64,000 nt of DNA from Pseudomonas monteilii NBRC 103158 = DSM 14164 (GTDB lineage: Bacteria > Pseudomonadota > Gammaproteobacteria > Pseudomonadales > Pseudomonadaceae). Below the pieces are notes generated by a model. That model searched no databases. It was not told where the DNA came from and saw nothing but the letters and a program-made list of their open reading frames with translations. Below, in pieces: positions 1 through 8,293 of this stretch. The translations under genes were made by a program, and so were the position numbers. The stretch is from assembly GCF_000730605.1 (NCBI RefSeq), contig NZ_BBIS01000051.1, positions 1 to 64,000 on the forward strand, given 5' to 3'. Numbering within the stretch: the first letter of the stretch is position 1; the number at the start of each line of letters is the position of its first letter.

Positions 1-437
1 CCGGTAGCGGTGCGCGCGCCGCCACGTCGGCGGCCAGCAGTGCGAAGTCGGCGTTCCAGGCCGGTTCCGCCGCCGCTGGCGGCGGCGCAAAGGGCGCGAT
101 GGCGGGCCTAGGCAACGTCGCCAAGACCGGCGCGCAGTCCGCCGGACGCGCCGCAGCATCCCGTGCTTCCGCTGCCGGGCAGCGGATGGCCGCTCCGTTC
201 CGTGCTGGCTGGAATGGCTCGACGGCCGACGCTGGCGCGTCAACCGGTCAAGCCTCCGCAGGAGAAGCCCCCGCAGGCGGCGCCGCTGCACAGAAGCCGG
301 AACAACCCGCCTGGGCCAAGCGGCTGCATCGCCGCCAGCAACTCACCCACGCCGCGACCACCGCCGCGCACACGCTGCGCGGCGGCGACGGTGGCGGCTC
401 GGGGCAAGGCCCGAGCCTGCGCGGCTCCGACGACTAA
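1..437 (+). CDS. trbL: Conjugative transfer protein TrbL, C-terminal part (5' end outside window)
   Basis: The frame is open from the first base (codons start at base 3) to the TAA at 435-437, so only the C-terminal part of the gene is present. The visible part is a low-complexity Ala/Gly/Ser/Arg-rich hydrophilic tail, as found after the membrane domain of TrbL, the VirB6-like polytopic inner-membrane channel of P-type type IV secretion systems. No membrane segment is in the window. The assignment therefore rests on position directly before trbF-trbG-trbI, the usual trbJ-L-F-G-I order, and on the tail composition. Confidence 0.75.
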   Translation, partial: GSGARAATSAASSAKSAFQAGSAAAGGGAKGAMAGLGNVAKTGAQSAGRAAASRASAAGQRMAAPFRAGWNGSTADAGASTGQASAGEAPAGGAAAQKPEQPAWAKRLHRRQQLTHAATTAAHTLRGGDGGGSGQGPSLRGSDD

Positions 438-461
438 AGCGATTCACAAGGAGAACTGACC

Positions 462-1166
462 ATGCGATTCAGAAAACCGCAGGTGCGCTATGCCGGCACG
501 CCGCAGCCTGCCACGCCGTACCAAGCTGCCGGCCAGGTGTGGGACGACCGTATCGGCTCGCCGCGCGTGCAGGCGAAGAACTGGCGCCTGATGGCCTTCG
601 GCTGCCTGACGCTCGCGCTGCTGATGGCCGGCGGCTTGGTGTGGCGCTCGGCGCAGTCCATCGTGACGCCCTACGTCGTGGAAGTGGACAACGCGGGCCA
701 GGTACGCGCGGTCGGCGAAGCCGCCACGCCGTACCGGCCCAACGATGCGCAGACGGCGCATCACATCGCGCGTTTCGTGACGCTGGTGCGCTCGCTGTCC
801 ATCGACCCCATCGTCGTCCGCCAGAACTGGCTCGACGCCTACGACTACACGACCGACAAGGGCGCGGCCGTGCTCAACGACTACGCACGGGTCAACGACC
901 CGTTCGCGCGCATCGGCAAGGAGTCGGTGACGGTGCAGATCACCAGCGTCGTGCGCGCCAGCGACACGTCTTTCAACGTGCGCTGGACGGAACGCCGATA
1001 CGTCAACGGTGCCGCGGCGGGCTTGGAGCGGTGGACGGCCGTGGTGTCCATCGTGCTCCAGCCGCCACGCACCGAAGAACGCCTGCGCAAGAACCCCCTG
1101 GGCATCTACGTCAACGGCCTGTCGTGGAGCCGTGAACTGGATTCTTCCGAAGGAGCCAAGCCATGA
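462..1166 (+). CDS. trbF: Conjugative transfer protein TrbF (VirB8-like)
   Basis: This 234-residue protein has a short cytoplasmic N-terminus, one membrane segment at about residues 43-62 and a periplasmic domain typical of the VirB8/TrbF family. It is a bitopic inner-membrane component that helps assemble the mating-pair channel. A good ribosome-binding site (AAGGAG) precedes the ATG. The gene ends inside the start of trbG with a 4-bp ATGA overlap, showing translational coupling within the trb operon. Length and domain plan are normal for TrbF of integrative conjugative elements. Confidence 0.93.
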   Translation: MRFRKPQVRYAGTPQPATPYQAAGQVWDDRIGSPRVQAKNWRLMAFGCLTLALLMAGGLVWRSAQSIVTPYVVEVDNAGQVRAVGEAATPYRPNDAQTAHHIARFVTLVRSLSIDPIVVRQNWLDAYDYTTDKGAAVLNDYARVNDPFARIGKESVTVQITSVVRASDTSFNVRWTERRYVNGAAAGLERWTAVVSIVLQPPRTEERLRKNPLGIYVNGLSWSRELDSSEGAKP

Positions 1167-2155
1167 ATGATCTTTTCCGCAAATACGCGTTGCCGTTGAT
1201 CCTGCTTTCCCTCGCGGGCTGCGCCACGCAGGGCAAACCGCCGCCGACCATCTCGCTCGATGAGCCAGTGCAGGCCCAGCCGCTGCCGGAGCCGCCCGCG
1301 CCGGTGGAAGTGGTCAAGGTGCCCGAGCCGCTGGCGCTGCCGGCGCAGTTGAAGCCATTGCCCGAGGCAGAGGACGCCAAGGCCGCGCCGGAACCGGCCG
1401 ACGAGAAGGTGCGCGTCTCGCGGGCCAATACGGAGGCGCGCGTCGCGCCCACGCGCGAGGGCTACGTCAATGCGATTCAGGTCTGGCCCTTCACTGACGG
1501 TGCGCTGTATCAGGTCTATGCGGCCGTGGGCCGCGTGACCGTGATCGCGCTCCAGCCGGGCGAGGAACTGGTGACGGTGGCCGCCGGCGATACCGTGCGC
1601 TGGATCGTGGGTGATACGTCCAGCGGTAGCGGCGCCGACCTGCGCGTGAACGTGCTGGTCAAGCCAATCCGTTCGGCCCTAAAGACCAATCTCGTCATCA
1701 CCACCAGCCGCAGGACGTACCTTCTGGAGCTGGCTTCTACGGAAAAGACGTGGATGGCGTCGGTGTCCTGGGAGTACCCGCGCGACCGGATGCTGGCTTT
1801 GCAGCGCCAAGCGCAGGCGGCCAGCGCCGCCGCGCCGGTGGACTCCGGCTTGTCGCTGGAAAACCTGCGCTTCCGCTACGCGGTCAGCGGTAGCAACCCG
1901 CCGTGGAAGCCGCTGCGCGCGTTCGACGACGGGCAGAAGGTCTATATCCAGTTCCCCGCCGGCATCGCGCAAGGCGAGCTGCCGCCGCTGTTCGTGATCG
2001 GGCCGGAAGGCGACGGGCAACTGGTCAACTATCGCTTCCGCTCGCCGTACTACATCGTGGATCGGCTGTTCGGCGCCGCCGAACTCCGCCTGGGCGGAGA
2101 CAAGAGCGACGTGGTGCGAATTGAACGCACGGACGGCGTTGCGCGGAGGAACTGA
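1163..2155 (+). CDS. trbG: Conjugative transfer lipoprotein TrbG (VirB9-like)
   Basis: The 330-residue product begins with a lipoprotein signal peptide with lipobox LAGC (Cys at about residue 20), then a Pro/Glu-rich linker, then a VirB9/TrbG domain of the outer-membrane core complex. It is expected to join TrbI, and a TrbH-like lipoprotein if present, in the periplasm-spanning channel. It overlaps trbF by 4 bp, and trbI starts 2 bp after its stop, so the three genes are co-transcribed and coupled. I see no truncation or frameshift. Confidence 0.93.
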   Translation: MNDLFRKYALPLILLSLAGCATQGKPPPTISLDEPVQAQPLPEPPAPVEVVKVPEPLALPAQLKPLPEAEDAKAAPEPADEKVRVSRANTEARVAPTREGYVNAIQVWPFTDGALYQVYAAVGRVTVIALQPGEELVTVAAGDTVRWIVGDTSSGSGADLRVNVLVKPIRSALKTNLVITTSRRTYLLELASTEKTWMASVSWEYPRDRMLALQRQAQAASAAAPVDSGLSLENLRFRYAVSGSNPPWKPLRAFDDGQKVYIQFPAGIAQGELPPLFVIGPEGDGQLVNYRFRSPYYIVDRLFGAAELRLGGDKSDVVRIERTDGVARRN

Positions 2156-2157
2156 CC

Positions 2158-3450
2158 ATGAGCCAGGACGACACCCCCGACCTCGCCACGCCGCAGGCGG
2201 GCAAGGTTGCGCCGGAGGCGGTGGCGCTGCGCGCCCAGCCACGCCCGGTCACGCGCCTGAATCGGCGCACGCTGGCCATCCTCGCCGGCGGCCTGTCGGT
2301 CGCCGTGCTTGGGGCCACCATCTGGTCGCTGCAACCGCAGCGGCGCGGAGCCAACGAGCAGACCGAGCTTTACAACGTCGATCGCGTCTCGAAGTCCGAA
2401 GGGCTGGATGCGCTGCCGACGGACTACTCGAAGCTGCCGCCAGCCTTGCCGCCCGATGTGCCCGAACTGGGGCCGCCGTTGCCCGGCGACCTTGGTCCGG
2501 CCATCGTCGCTTCGCAGCAGCCGGTGACGCCGGGCTATTCGCCGCCAGGCCATGATCCCGAAGATGCCTTGCGCAAGGAGGCGGACGCGGCGGCGGCCTC
2601 GTCGGTGTTCTTCCGCTCGGGCGGCCAGGGTCAGGGCCAGGCCGCCGCCACGGTCGCGCAAGCTGCGCCGGGTGCGCCTGGTGTTGCAAACACACTCGCG
2701 GCCTTCGATCCTCTCGCTGCCGGGCCTGCCTCGACAGCGGCCCAGCCCGCCGACCCGACCGCCGTGCAGAACCGGCAAGACCAGAAAGAGGCATTCCTGA
2801 AAGCCGGTTCTACGGAAACCCGCAATTCCGGCCATCTGGCGCTGCCCGCATCGCCCTATCAGGTGATGGCCGGAACGGTGATCGCGGGTGCGCTGGTGAC
2901 GGGCATCCAGTCGGATTTGCCGGGCGACGTGATCGCCACGGTGACGGAGCCGGTCTATGACACGGCCACGGGCAAGTTTCTGCTGATCCCGCAGGGCTCG
3001 CGCATCCTTGGCAAATACAACAGCCAGGTCAGCTACGGACAAAGCCGCGTGCAGGTGGTGTGGAATCGCGTCATTCTGCCCGACACATCCTCGCTGACGC
3101 TGGACAACCTTGTCGGCACCGATCCGGCCGGCTACTCCGGCCTGGAAGACGACGTGGACTGGCATTGGAATCGCATCGTTGCCGGCGCGGTGCTGACGAC
3201 GTTGCTGGGCGTAGGTGCCGAGCTGGCCGCGCCGGAGAACCGCCAGGATGGCAACCGCATCGTCATCGCCGGGCGCGATGGCGCACAGGACAGCATCAAT
3301 CAGGTCGGCCAGGAAATCACCCGGCGCAACATGAATATCCAGCCGACGCTGACCGAGCGGCCGGGCCTGCCCGTGCGAATCATCGTCAACCGGGATCTGG
3401 TGCTGCGGCCGTACCAGCCGCTGTTCTTCAATCGGGGAGCTTCGCAATGA
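2158..3450 (+). CDS. trbI: Conjugative transfer protein TrbI (VirB10-like)
   Basis: The 430-residue protein has a cytoplasmic N-terminus, one membrane segment at about residues 36-56, a Pro/Ala/Gln-rich flexible stretch at about 75-215 and a C-terminal VirB10/TrbI beta-barrel domain. VirB10-type proteins link the inner and outer membranes in type IV secretion and respond to ATPase energy. The C-terminal domain is full length. Its TGA overlaps the ATG of the next small gene (ATGA at 3447-3450). Confidence 0.94.
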   Translation: MSQDDTPDLATPQAGKVAPEAVALRAQPRPVTRLNRRTLAILAGGLSVAVLGATIWSLQPQRRGANEQTELYNVDRVSKSEGLDALPTDYSKLPPALPPDVPELGPPLPGDLGPAIVASQQPVTPGYSPPGHDPEDALRKEADAAAASSVFFRSGGQGQGQAAATVAQAAPGAPGVANTLAAFDPLAAGPASTAAQPADPTAVQNRQDQKEAFLKAGSTETRNSGHLALPASPYQVMAGTVIAGALVTGIQSDLPGDVIATVTEPVYDTATGKFLLIPQGSRILGKYNSQVSYGQSRVQVVWNRVILPDTSSLTLDNLVGTDPAGYSGLEDDVDWHWNRIVAGAVLTTLLGVGAELAAPENRQDGNRIVIAGRDGAQDSINQVGQEITRRNMNIQPTLTERPGLPVRIIVNRDLVLRPYQPLFFNRGASQ

Positions 3451-3692
3451 GCACGACCAAGAAGCTGCGGCTCGGGCCGCTGCCCAAGACCGAAAGCGTC
3501 AAACTGACCTTTGCCTGCCCAGCCAGCTTGAAAGCCGACCTCGACCGCTACGCCGCGCTGCACGCGCAGACCTACGGCGAGGCGGTTGATGCCATGACGC
3601 TGATCCCGCACATGCTGGAGGCGTTCATGGCGGGGGATCGGGGATTCAGGAAGGACACGGCGACCCGGAGCGCGCCATCGAAGCCGACATGA
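3447..3692 (+). CDS. DUF2274 protein at the end of the trb operon
   Basis: The start is the ATG overlapping the trbI stop. The 81-residue soluble basic protein has the look of the DUF2274 family, which commonly follows trbI in integrative conjugative elements. Its function is unknown. The central part (about residues 20-60) resembles a short helical, possibly ribbon-helix-helix-like fold, but I cannot assign a role. It is the last gene of the element on this side: beyond it the sequence becomes non-coding and then ordinary chromosome. Confidence 0.8.
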   Translation: MSTTKKLRLGPLPKTESVKLTFACPASLKADLDRYAALHAQTYGEAVDAMTLIPHMLEAFMAGDRGFRKDTATRSAPSKPT

Positions 3693-3720
3693 TGGCGTCG
3701 CATACCAACGGCATCCATCG

Positions 3721-3745
3721 AACGCGCAGCCCCAGGCTGCGCGTT
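3721..3745 (+). terminator. Hairpin terminator of the trb operon
   Basis: A perfect 11-bp inverted repeat (3721-3731 with 3735-3745) has a 3-base loop. It lies 28 bp after the stop of the last trb-operon gene and is followed by a weak T-rich stretch. It probably ends transcription of the conjugation operon. Confidence 0.7.
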
Positions 3746-4023
3746 CTTCATTCTGGATGCCGCTATGTCTCTTGGGCTATGATGACGCGACAGGCCCGCC
3801 GTTCCTCGGCAATCCAGCACGACACAGTGCGATGCGGCTTTCTCCCCCGACGCTCTTATGTGGCTCCTAGCCGACGAAGCCGTGGTTCTGCAAAGCGGCC
3901 GCGAAAAGAGCTAACCTACTGTCCCATATATGGTTTCAAGCCTTACGTGCTTTGCACGCAAGACTTGACACCGGCACTTTTTTGTGCCTGGCTTCTGGGG
4001 CGCGAAGCGCCCCCAGCATCAAC
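3746..4023. other. Non-coding right end of the conjugative element and junction with the chromosome
   Basis: No convincing gene lies here. The stretch is less GC-rich than its flanks and contains dyads expected at a recombination end: CCATATATGG (3924-3933), a 9-bp near-perfect stem 3942-3950/3954-3962 and GGCAC-T6-GTGCC (3973-3988). The trb genes belong to the element and rnt to the core chromosome, so attR must lie in this interval. It cannot be placed exactly without the other end or an empty-site strain. No tRNA gene is present, so this is not a tRNA-targeting insertion on this side. Confidence 0.5.
3973..4017 (-). terminator. Hairpins downstream of rnt
   Basis: Read on the minus strand, two stems follow the rnt stop: a GC-rich stem-loop at about 3995-4015 and GGCAC-A6-GTGCC at 3973-3988. 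They probably end the pyrC-rnt transcript. A clear U-run is missing, so termination may be imperfect or factor-assisted. Confidence 0.45.
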
Positions 4024-4698
4024 TCAATCGTTGAAGTCGCGCCAGCCGCCCATTTCTTTCCAGCGGTTGACGATGCCGCAGAACAGCTCTGCCGTCTTCT
4101 CGGTGTCGTATCGCGCCGAGTGCGCTTCACGCCCGTCGAAGTCGATGTCCGCACTTTGGCAGGCGCGCGCGAGCACGGTCTGGCCATACGCCAGGCCCGC
4201 CAAGGTGGCGGTGTCAAAGCTGGAGAACGGGTGGAACGGGTTGCGCTTCAGGTCGTTGCGCGCTACCGCTGCATTGAGGAAGCCCAGGTCGAAGCTGCTG
4301 TTATGGCCGACCAGGATCGCCCGCTTGCAGCCATTGGCCTTGAGCGCCTTGCGCACGCCACGGAAGATGTCGGTCAGCGCGCTTTCCTCGCTGACGGCCA
4401 TGCGCAGCGGGTGGTCCAGCTTGATACCGGTGAACTCCAACGCCGCAGCTTCGATATTGGCACCCTCGAACGGCTCGACCCGGTGGAAGTAGGTGTGCTC
4501 GGGGAACAGGAAGCCTTTCTCGTCCATGCCGATGGTGACGGCGGCAATTTCCAGCAGGGCATCGGTGGCGCTGTTGAAACCACCGGTTTCCACATCCACC
4601 ACGACCGGCAGGTAGCCACGGAAGCGCTCGGCCATCGGGTGGCGAGAGCCGCTGCTGCCCTGGGAGTCGAGGTCGTCTTCGTAGAGGTCTTCGCTCAC
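4024..4698 (-). CDS. rnt: Ribonuclease T
   Basis: The 224-residue DEDD-family 3'-5' exoribonuclease trims tRNA CCA ends and stable RNA 3' ends. The first exonuclease motif is seen as VVVDVETGGF with the catalytic Asp and Glu, and later motifs include GHNSSFDLGF and a C-terminal HSARYDTEKT. The start is the GTG at 4698 that overlaps the pyrC TGA (GTGA), giving the familiar SEDLYEDDL N-terminus. The longer reading frame upstream lies inside pyrC and is not used. It forms a coupled unit with pyrC. Confidence 0.95.
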   Translation of the reverse strand: MSEDLYEDDLDSQGSSGSRHPMAERFRGYLPVVVDVETGGFNSATDALLEIAAVTIGMDEKGFLFPEHTYFHRVEPFEGANIEAAALEFTGIKLDHPLRMAVSEESALTDIFRGVRKALKANGCKRAILVGHNSSFDLGFLNAAVARNDLKRNPFHPFSSFDTATLAGLAYGQTVLARACQSADIDFDGREAHSARYDTEKTAELFCGIVNRWKEMGGWRDFND

Positions 4699-5741
4699 GC
4701 GTTGTCCTCCAGCAGGCGCCAGCGCAGTTTTTCGCCAGCGCGCAGCGGGATTACCGTCTGCTCGCCAAACGGCAGGCTGTCCGGGGCGGTCCACTCTTCG
4801 CGGACCAGGGTGATGGTGTCGGTGTTTGCCGGCAGGCCATAGAAAGCCGGGCCGTGCAGGCTGGCAAAGCCTTCAAGCTTGTCCAGTGCGTTACGTTGTT
4901 CGAACGCTTCGGCGTACATCTCGATGGCCGCATAGGCAGTGTAGCAACCGGCGCAACCGCAGGCGGCTTCCTTGGCGTGACGGGCGTGAGGTGCCGAATC
5001 TGTGCCAAGGAAGAACTTCGGGTTGCCGCTGGTGGCCGCATCCAGCAGCGCCACCTGGTGGGTGTTGCGCTTGAGAATCGGCAGGCAGTAGAAGTGCGGG
5101 CGAATGCCGCCAACCAACATGTGGTTGCGGTTGTACAGCAGGTGCTGAGCGGTGATGGTCGCGCCAACGTTGGCCGGGGCCTCGGTGACGAACTGCGCGG
5201 CATCGCCGGTGGTGATGTGTTCGAACACCACTTTCAACGTAGGGAAGCGCTCGACCAGACGGCGCATGTGCTCGTCGATGAAGCGCTTCTCGCGGTCGAA
5301 CACATCGATTTCGCTACGGGTCACTTCGCCATGCACCAGCAGGGGCATGCCAACTTCCGCCAGTGCTTCGATGGCCGGGAAGATGTTGTCGATGCTGGTC
5401 ACGCCCGAGTCGGAGTTGGTGGTGGCGCCGGCCGGGTACAGTTTGGCGGCGTACACGATGCCGCTGGCCTTGGCCGCGCGGACGTCCTCGGGGCTGGTAC
5501 GGTCGGTGAGGTACAGCACCATCAGCGGCTCGAAGCGGCTACCGGCCGGGCGCGCGGCAAGGATGCGCTCACGGTAGGCGCCAGCCTCGGCGGCATTGCG
5601 CACCGGAGGAACCAGGTTTGGCATGATGATGGCACGGGCGAAAGTACGCGCCACGTCGCCAACGGTGTGGGGCAGGACGGCACCATCGCGCAGATGGATG
5701 TGCCAGTCGTCGGGGCGCAGGAGGGTCAGGCGATCGGACAT
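4695..5741 (-). CDS. pyrC: Dihydroorotase (class II)
   Basis: The 348-residue zinc amidohydrolase cyclises carbamoyl-aspartate to dihydroorotate in pyrimidine synthesis. The N-terminal metal-binding motif is HIHLRDG (about residues 14-20). Downstream are the carbamylated-Lys region (YAAKLYPAG), metal histidines (HGE and EHITT) and the catalytic-Asp region (LGTDSAPH). I chose the ATG at 5741, giving MSDRLTLL; a start 27 bp upstream would add residues atypical of the family. It is coupled to rnt by a 4-bp overlap. Its leader contains the interleaved inverted repeats described separately. Confidence 0.96.
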   Translation of the reverse strand: MSDRLTLLRPDDWHIHLRDGAVLPHTVGDVARTFARAIIMPNLVPPVRNAAEAGAYRERILAARPAGSRFEPLMVLYLTDRTSPEDVRAAKASGIVYAAKLYPAGATTNSDSGVTSIDNIFPAIEALAEVGMPLLVHGEVTRSEIDVFDREKRFIDEHMRRLVERFPTLKVVFEHITTGDAAQFVTEAPANVGATITAQHLLYNRNHMLVGGIRPHFYCLPILKRNTHQVALLDAATSGNPKFFLGTDSAPHARHAKEAACGCAGCYTAYAAIEMYAEAFEQRNALDKLEGFASLHGPAFYGLPANTDTITLVREEWTAPDSLPFGEQTVIPLRAGEKLRWRLLEDNA

Positions 5742-5780
5742 TGGGGATTCCAGGCGGGTCGAACTCAAGCCCTAATGCTA

Positions 5781-5837
5781 CCGGAAAACCCTGGGTCGAG
5801 CACGGCTATCAAGTTTTCCGGCCAGCGTCCGATAGCC
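5781..5837. promoter_or_regulatory. Interleaved inverted repeats between pyrC and motY
   Basis: Two perfect inverted repeats are interlocked: CCGGAAAAC (5781-5789) with GTTTTCCGG (5813-5821), and GGCTATC (5804-5810) with GATAGCC (5831-5837). The order A-B-A'-B' is that of an H-type pseudoknot with 9- and 7-bp stems. The block lies 40-96 nt upstream of the pyrC start and 35-91 nt upstream of motY. It could be a leader RNA structure or a pair of operators; no function is established here. Confidence 0.45.
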
Positions 5838-5871
5838 TGCAGGTAAGCCGTCAGAATTTGTGGAGCCGCCC

Positions 5872-6831
5872 GTGCGCCAGCGTTACCTAGCCCTGTTGAC
5901 CCTGTTCGCCAGCCTGCCGGCCGGTGCACTGACTTTCCAGACGCGCATGGAGAACATTGCCTGGAAGGTCGAGGGTGACCAGTTCGAGTGCCGTCTGATC
6001 CAGCCGATCGAAGGTTTCGGCAGCGGGGAGTTCGTCCGCCGGGCGGGTGAGCAGCCGGTGTTCCAGTTGCGCTCGGACAGCAACCTACTGGGTGCAGGCA
6101 CCGCCAGCCTGCTGGCGGCGGCGGCCCCATGGCAACCCGGGCGCGGCGACATCAACCTGGGCAGTGTGCGCATGGCCCGTACCGGAGTGTTGTTCAACTC
6201 GTCCCAAGGCCAGGCCAGCCGCCTGATCAATGGCCTGCTCGACGGGCGCAGCACGGTGGTGCGCAACTATGCCGGTGAGGCGGGCAGGCCGATGGAGGTG
6301 CGGGTGTTGCCGGTCAGCTTTGCCAAGGCTTACAGCGACTATCAGGCCTGCGCGGGCAAGCTGCTTGCGATGAACTACGACCAGGTGCGTCAGACCCAGG
6401 TGGGCTTCCCGGGGGGCGGCATTGAACTGGATGAAGCCGCCAAGGCGCGTCTGGACCTGATCCTTGACTACATGAAAGCCGACCCGACGGTTAACCAGAT
6501 CGAGCTCGACGGCCATTCGGACAATAGCGGCAACCGCTTGACCAACCGCGACCTGTCGCGCCGTCGGGCATTGTCGGTGGCTGATTACTTCAAGGCCCAT
6601 GGCTTGAAGGAAGAGCAGATCATCCTGCGTTTCCATGGTGAGCAGTACCCGGTGGCGAAAAACAACAGCCCTGCCAACCGGGCGCGCAACCGGCGAGTGA
6701 ATATCGAACTGGATCGGGTTGCGGTGGTTGAGAAGCCAGTGGAGAAACCGGTTGAGCCAGCGGCGTCTGTTACCCCAGCTCCAGCTCCAGCCAGCCCGGC
6801 TGCTGCCGCGCCGGGGGCGAAGGCGCCCTGA
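5872..6831 (+). CDS. motY: Flagellar stator-associated protein MotY (OmpA-like C-terminus)
   Basis: The 319-residue exported protein has a signal peptide (cleavage near AGA-LTF, about residue 19), a MotY N-terminal domain and a C-terminal OmpA-like peptidoglycan-binding domain with the motif LDGHSDNSGN. It ends in a Pro/Ala-rich tail. MotY forms part of the T-ring holding stators around the flagellar motor. The order motY-argG, with pyrC on the other side, matches other pseudomonads. I chose the GTG at 5872, with GGAG 6 bp upstream. A GTG 12 bp earlier (5860) is possible but lacks a spaced Shine-Dalgarno sequence. Confidence 0.88.
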   Translation: MRQRYLALLTLFASLPAGALTFQTRMENIAWKVEGDQFECRLIQPIEGFGSGEFVRRAGEQPVFQLRSDSNLLGAGTASLLAAAAPWQPGRGDINLGSVRMARTGVLFNSSQGQASRLINGLLDGRSTVVRNYAGEAGRPMEVRVLPVSFAKAYSDYQACAGKLLAMNYDQVRQTQVGFPGGGIELDEAAKARLDLILDYMKADPTVNQIELDGHSDNSGNRLTNRDLSRRRALSVADYFKAHGLKEEQIILRFHGEQYPVAKNNSPANRARNRRVNIELDRVAVVEKPVEKPVEPAASVTPAPAPASPAAAAPGAKAP

Positions 6832-7005
6832 GACCGTATTGGCCATGGGTGCTCACCACAGGCGCTGAATATACCAAGGCGTAAGCCTCGTCGCGCCATC
6901 GAAAGTTCCTGTCGCTTTGTCGTCAGAAGCTGTCGCCCCACTGTAATTTTATCTGCAAGGCCGTTAGAATCGATCCCTTTCCGTACAACCCCGTGGAGTG
7001 ATGGC

Positions 7006-8223
7006 ATGGCGGACGTAAAAAAGGTCGTACTGGCGTATTCCGGCGGCCTTGATACTTCGGTGATTCTCAAGTGGCTGCAGGATACCTACAACTGCGAAGT
7101 GGTGACCTTCACCGCTGACCTGGGTCAGGGCGAAGAGGTCGAGCCGGCCCGTGCCAAGGCTCAGGCAATGGGCGTTAAAGAGATCTACATCGACGACCTG
7201 CGCGAAGAGTTCGTGCGTGATTTCGTGTTCCCGATGTTCCGCGCCAACACCGTCTACGAAGGCGAGTACCTGCTGGGTACTTCCATCGCCCGTCCGCTGA
7301 TCGCCAAGCGCCTGATCGAAATCGCCAACGAAACCGGTGCTGACGCCATTTCCCACGGCGCCACCGGCAAAGGTAACGACCAGGTTCGTTTCGAGCTGGG
7401 GGCCTATGCCCTCAAGCCTGGCGTAAAGGTCATCGCCCCGTGGCGTGAGTGGGACTTGCTGTCCCGCGAGAAGCTGATGGACTACGCCGAAAAGCACGGC
7501 ATCCCGATCGAGCGCCACGGCAAGAAGAAGTCGCCGTACTCGATGGACGCCAACCTGCTGCACATCTCCTACGAAGGCGGTGTCCTGGAAGATACCTGGA
7601 CCGAGCACGAAGAAGACATGTGGCGCTGGAGCGTCTCGCCTGAGAACGCCCCGGACCAGGCGACCTACATCGAGCTGACCTACCGCAACGGCGACATCGT
7701 TGCCATTGATGGCGTCGAGAAAACCCCGGCCACCGTCCTGGCCGACCTGAACCGTATCGGTGGTGCCAACGGCATCGGCCGCCTCGACATCGTGGAAAAC
7801 CGTTACGTCGGCATGAAGTCGCGTGGCTGCTACGAGACCCCTGGCGGCACCATCATGCTCAAGGCGCACCGTGCCATCGAGTCGATCACCCTGGACCGCG
7901 AAGTCGCTCACCTGAAAGATGAGCTGATGCCGAAGTACGCCAGCCTGATCTACACCGGCTACTGGTGGAGCCCGGAGCGTCTGATGCTGCAGCAGATGAT
8001 CGACGCTTCCCAGGTCAACGTGAACGGTGTCGTGCGCCTGAAGCTGTACAAGGGCAACGTTACCGTGGTTGGCCGCAAGTCGGACGATTCGCTGTTCGAT
8101 GCCAACATCGCGACCTTCGAGGAAGATGGCGGCGCCTACAACCAGGCCGATGCTGCAGGCTTCATCAAGTTGAACGCACTGCGCATGCGCATTGCCGCCA
8201 ACAAGGGCCGTTCGATGCTCTGA
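7006..8223 (+). CDS. argG: Argininosuccinate synthase
   Basis: The 405-residue enzyme condenses citrulline and aspartate with ATP to argininosuccinate in arginine synthesis. The ATP-pyrophosphatase P-loop is seen as AYSGGLDTS at about residues 10-18, and the substrate loops ATGKGND and KSRGCYETPGG are intact. GGAG precedes the ATG. About 175 bp separate it from motY, so it probably has its own promoter. A strong terminator follows 19 bp after the stop. Confidence 0.98.
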   Translation: MADVKKVVLAYSGGLDTSVILKWLQDTYNCEVVTFTADLGQGEEVEPARAKAQAMGVKEIYIDDLREEFVRDFVFPMFRANTVYEGEYLLGTSIARPLIAKRLIEIANETGADAISHGATGKGNDQVRFELGAYALKPGVKVIAPWREWDLLSREKLMDYAEKHGIPIERHGKKKSPYSMDANLLHISYEGGVLEDTWTEHEEDMWRWSVSPENAPDQATYIELTYRNGDIVAIDGVEKTPATVLADLNRIGGANGIGRLDIVENRYVGMKSRGCYETPGGTIMLKAHRAIESITLDREVAHLKDELMPKYASLIYTGYWWSPERLMLQQMIDASQVNVNGVVRLKLYKGNVTVVGRKSDDSLFDANIATFEEDGGAYNQADAAGFIKLNALRMRIAANKGRSML

Positions 8224-8242
8224 TTGCGCGCTTGTGCAATGA

Positions 8243-8271
8243 AAACCCCGGCTTAAGCCGGGGTTTTTTTT
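8243..8271 (+). terminator. Rho-independent terminator of argG
   Basis: A CCCCGGC stem with a TTAA loop and GCCGGGG is followed by eight T residues, 20 bp after the argG stop. The upstream A-run would let it also act on the converging gene. Confidence 0.93.
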
Positions 8272-8293
8272 GCGTGTAGAAAAGTCAGGGCAT

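Noticed and set aside
2050..3447. 465-codon minus-strand frame opposite trbI
   Set aside because: Antisense shadow with an Arg/Gly/His-rich product; trbI on the other strand has family domains and operon coupling.
3693..4023. Tn4371-type TTTTTCAT core attachment site
   Set aside because: The nearest sequences (TTCTTCAT at 3744-3751, TTTTTTGT at 3978-3985) do not match cleanly, so the att core is left undefined.
3952..4842. Plus-strand frame covering rnt and the end of pyrC
   Set aside because: Antisense of rnt, which has all exonuclease motifs.
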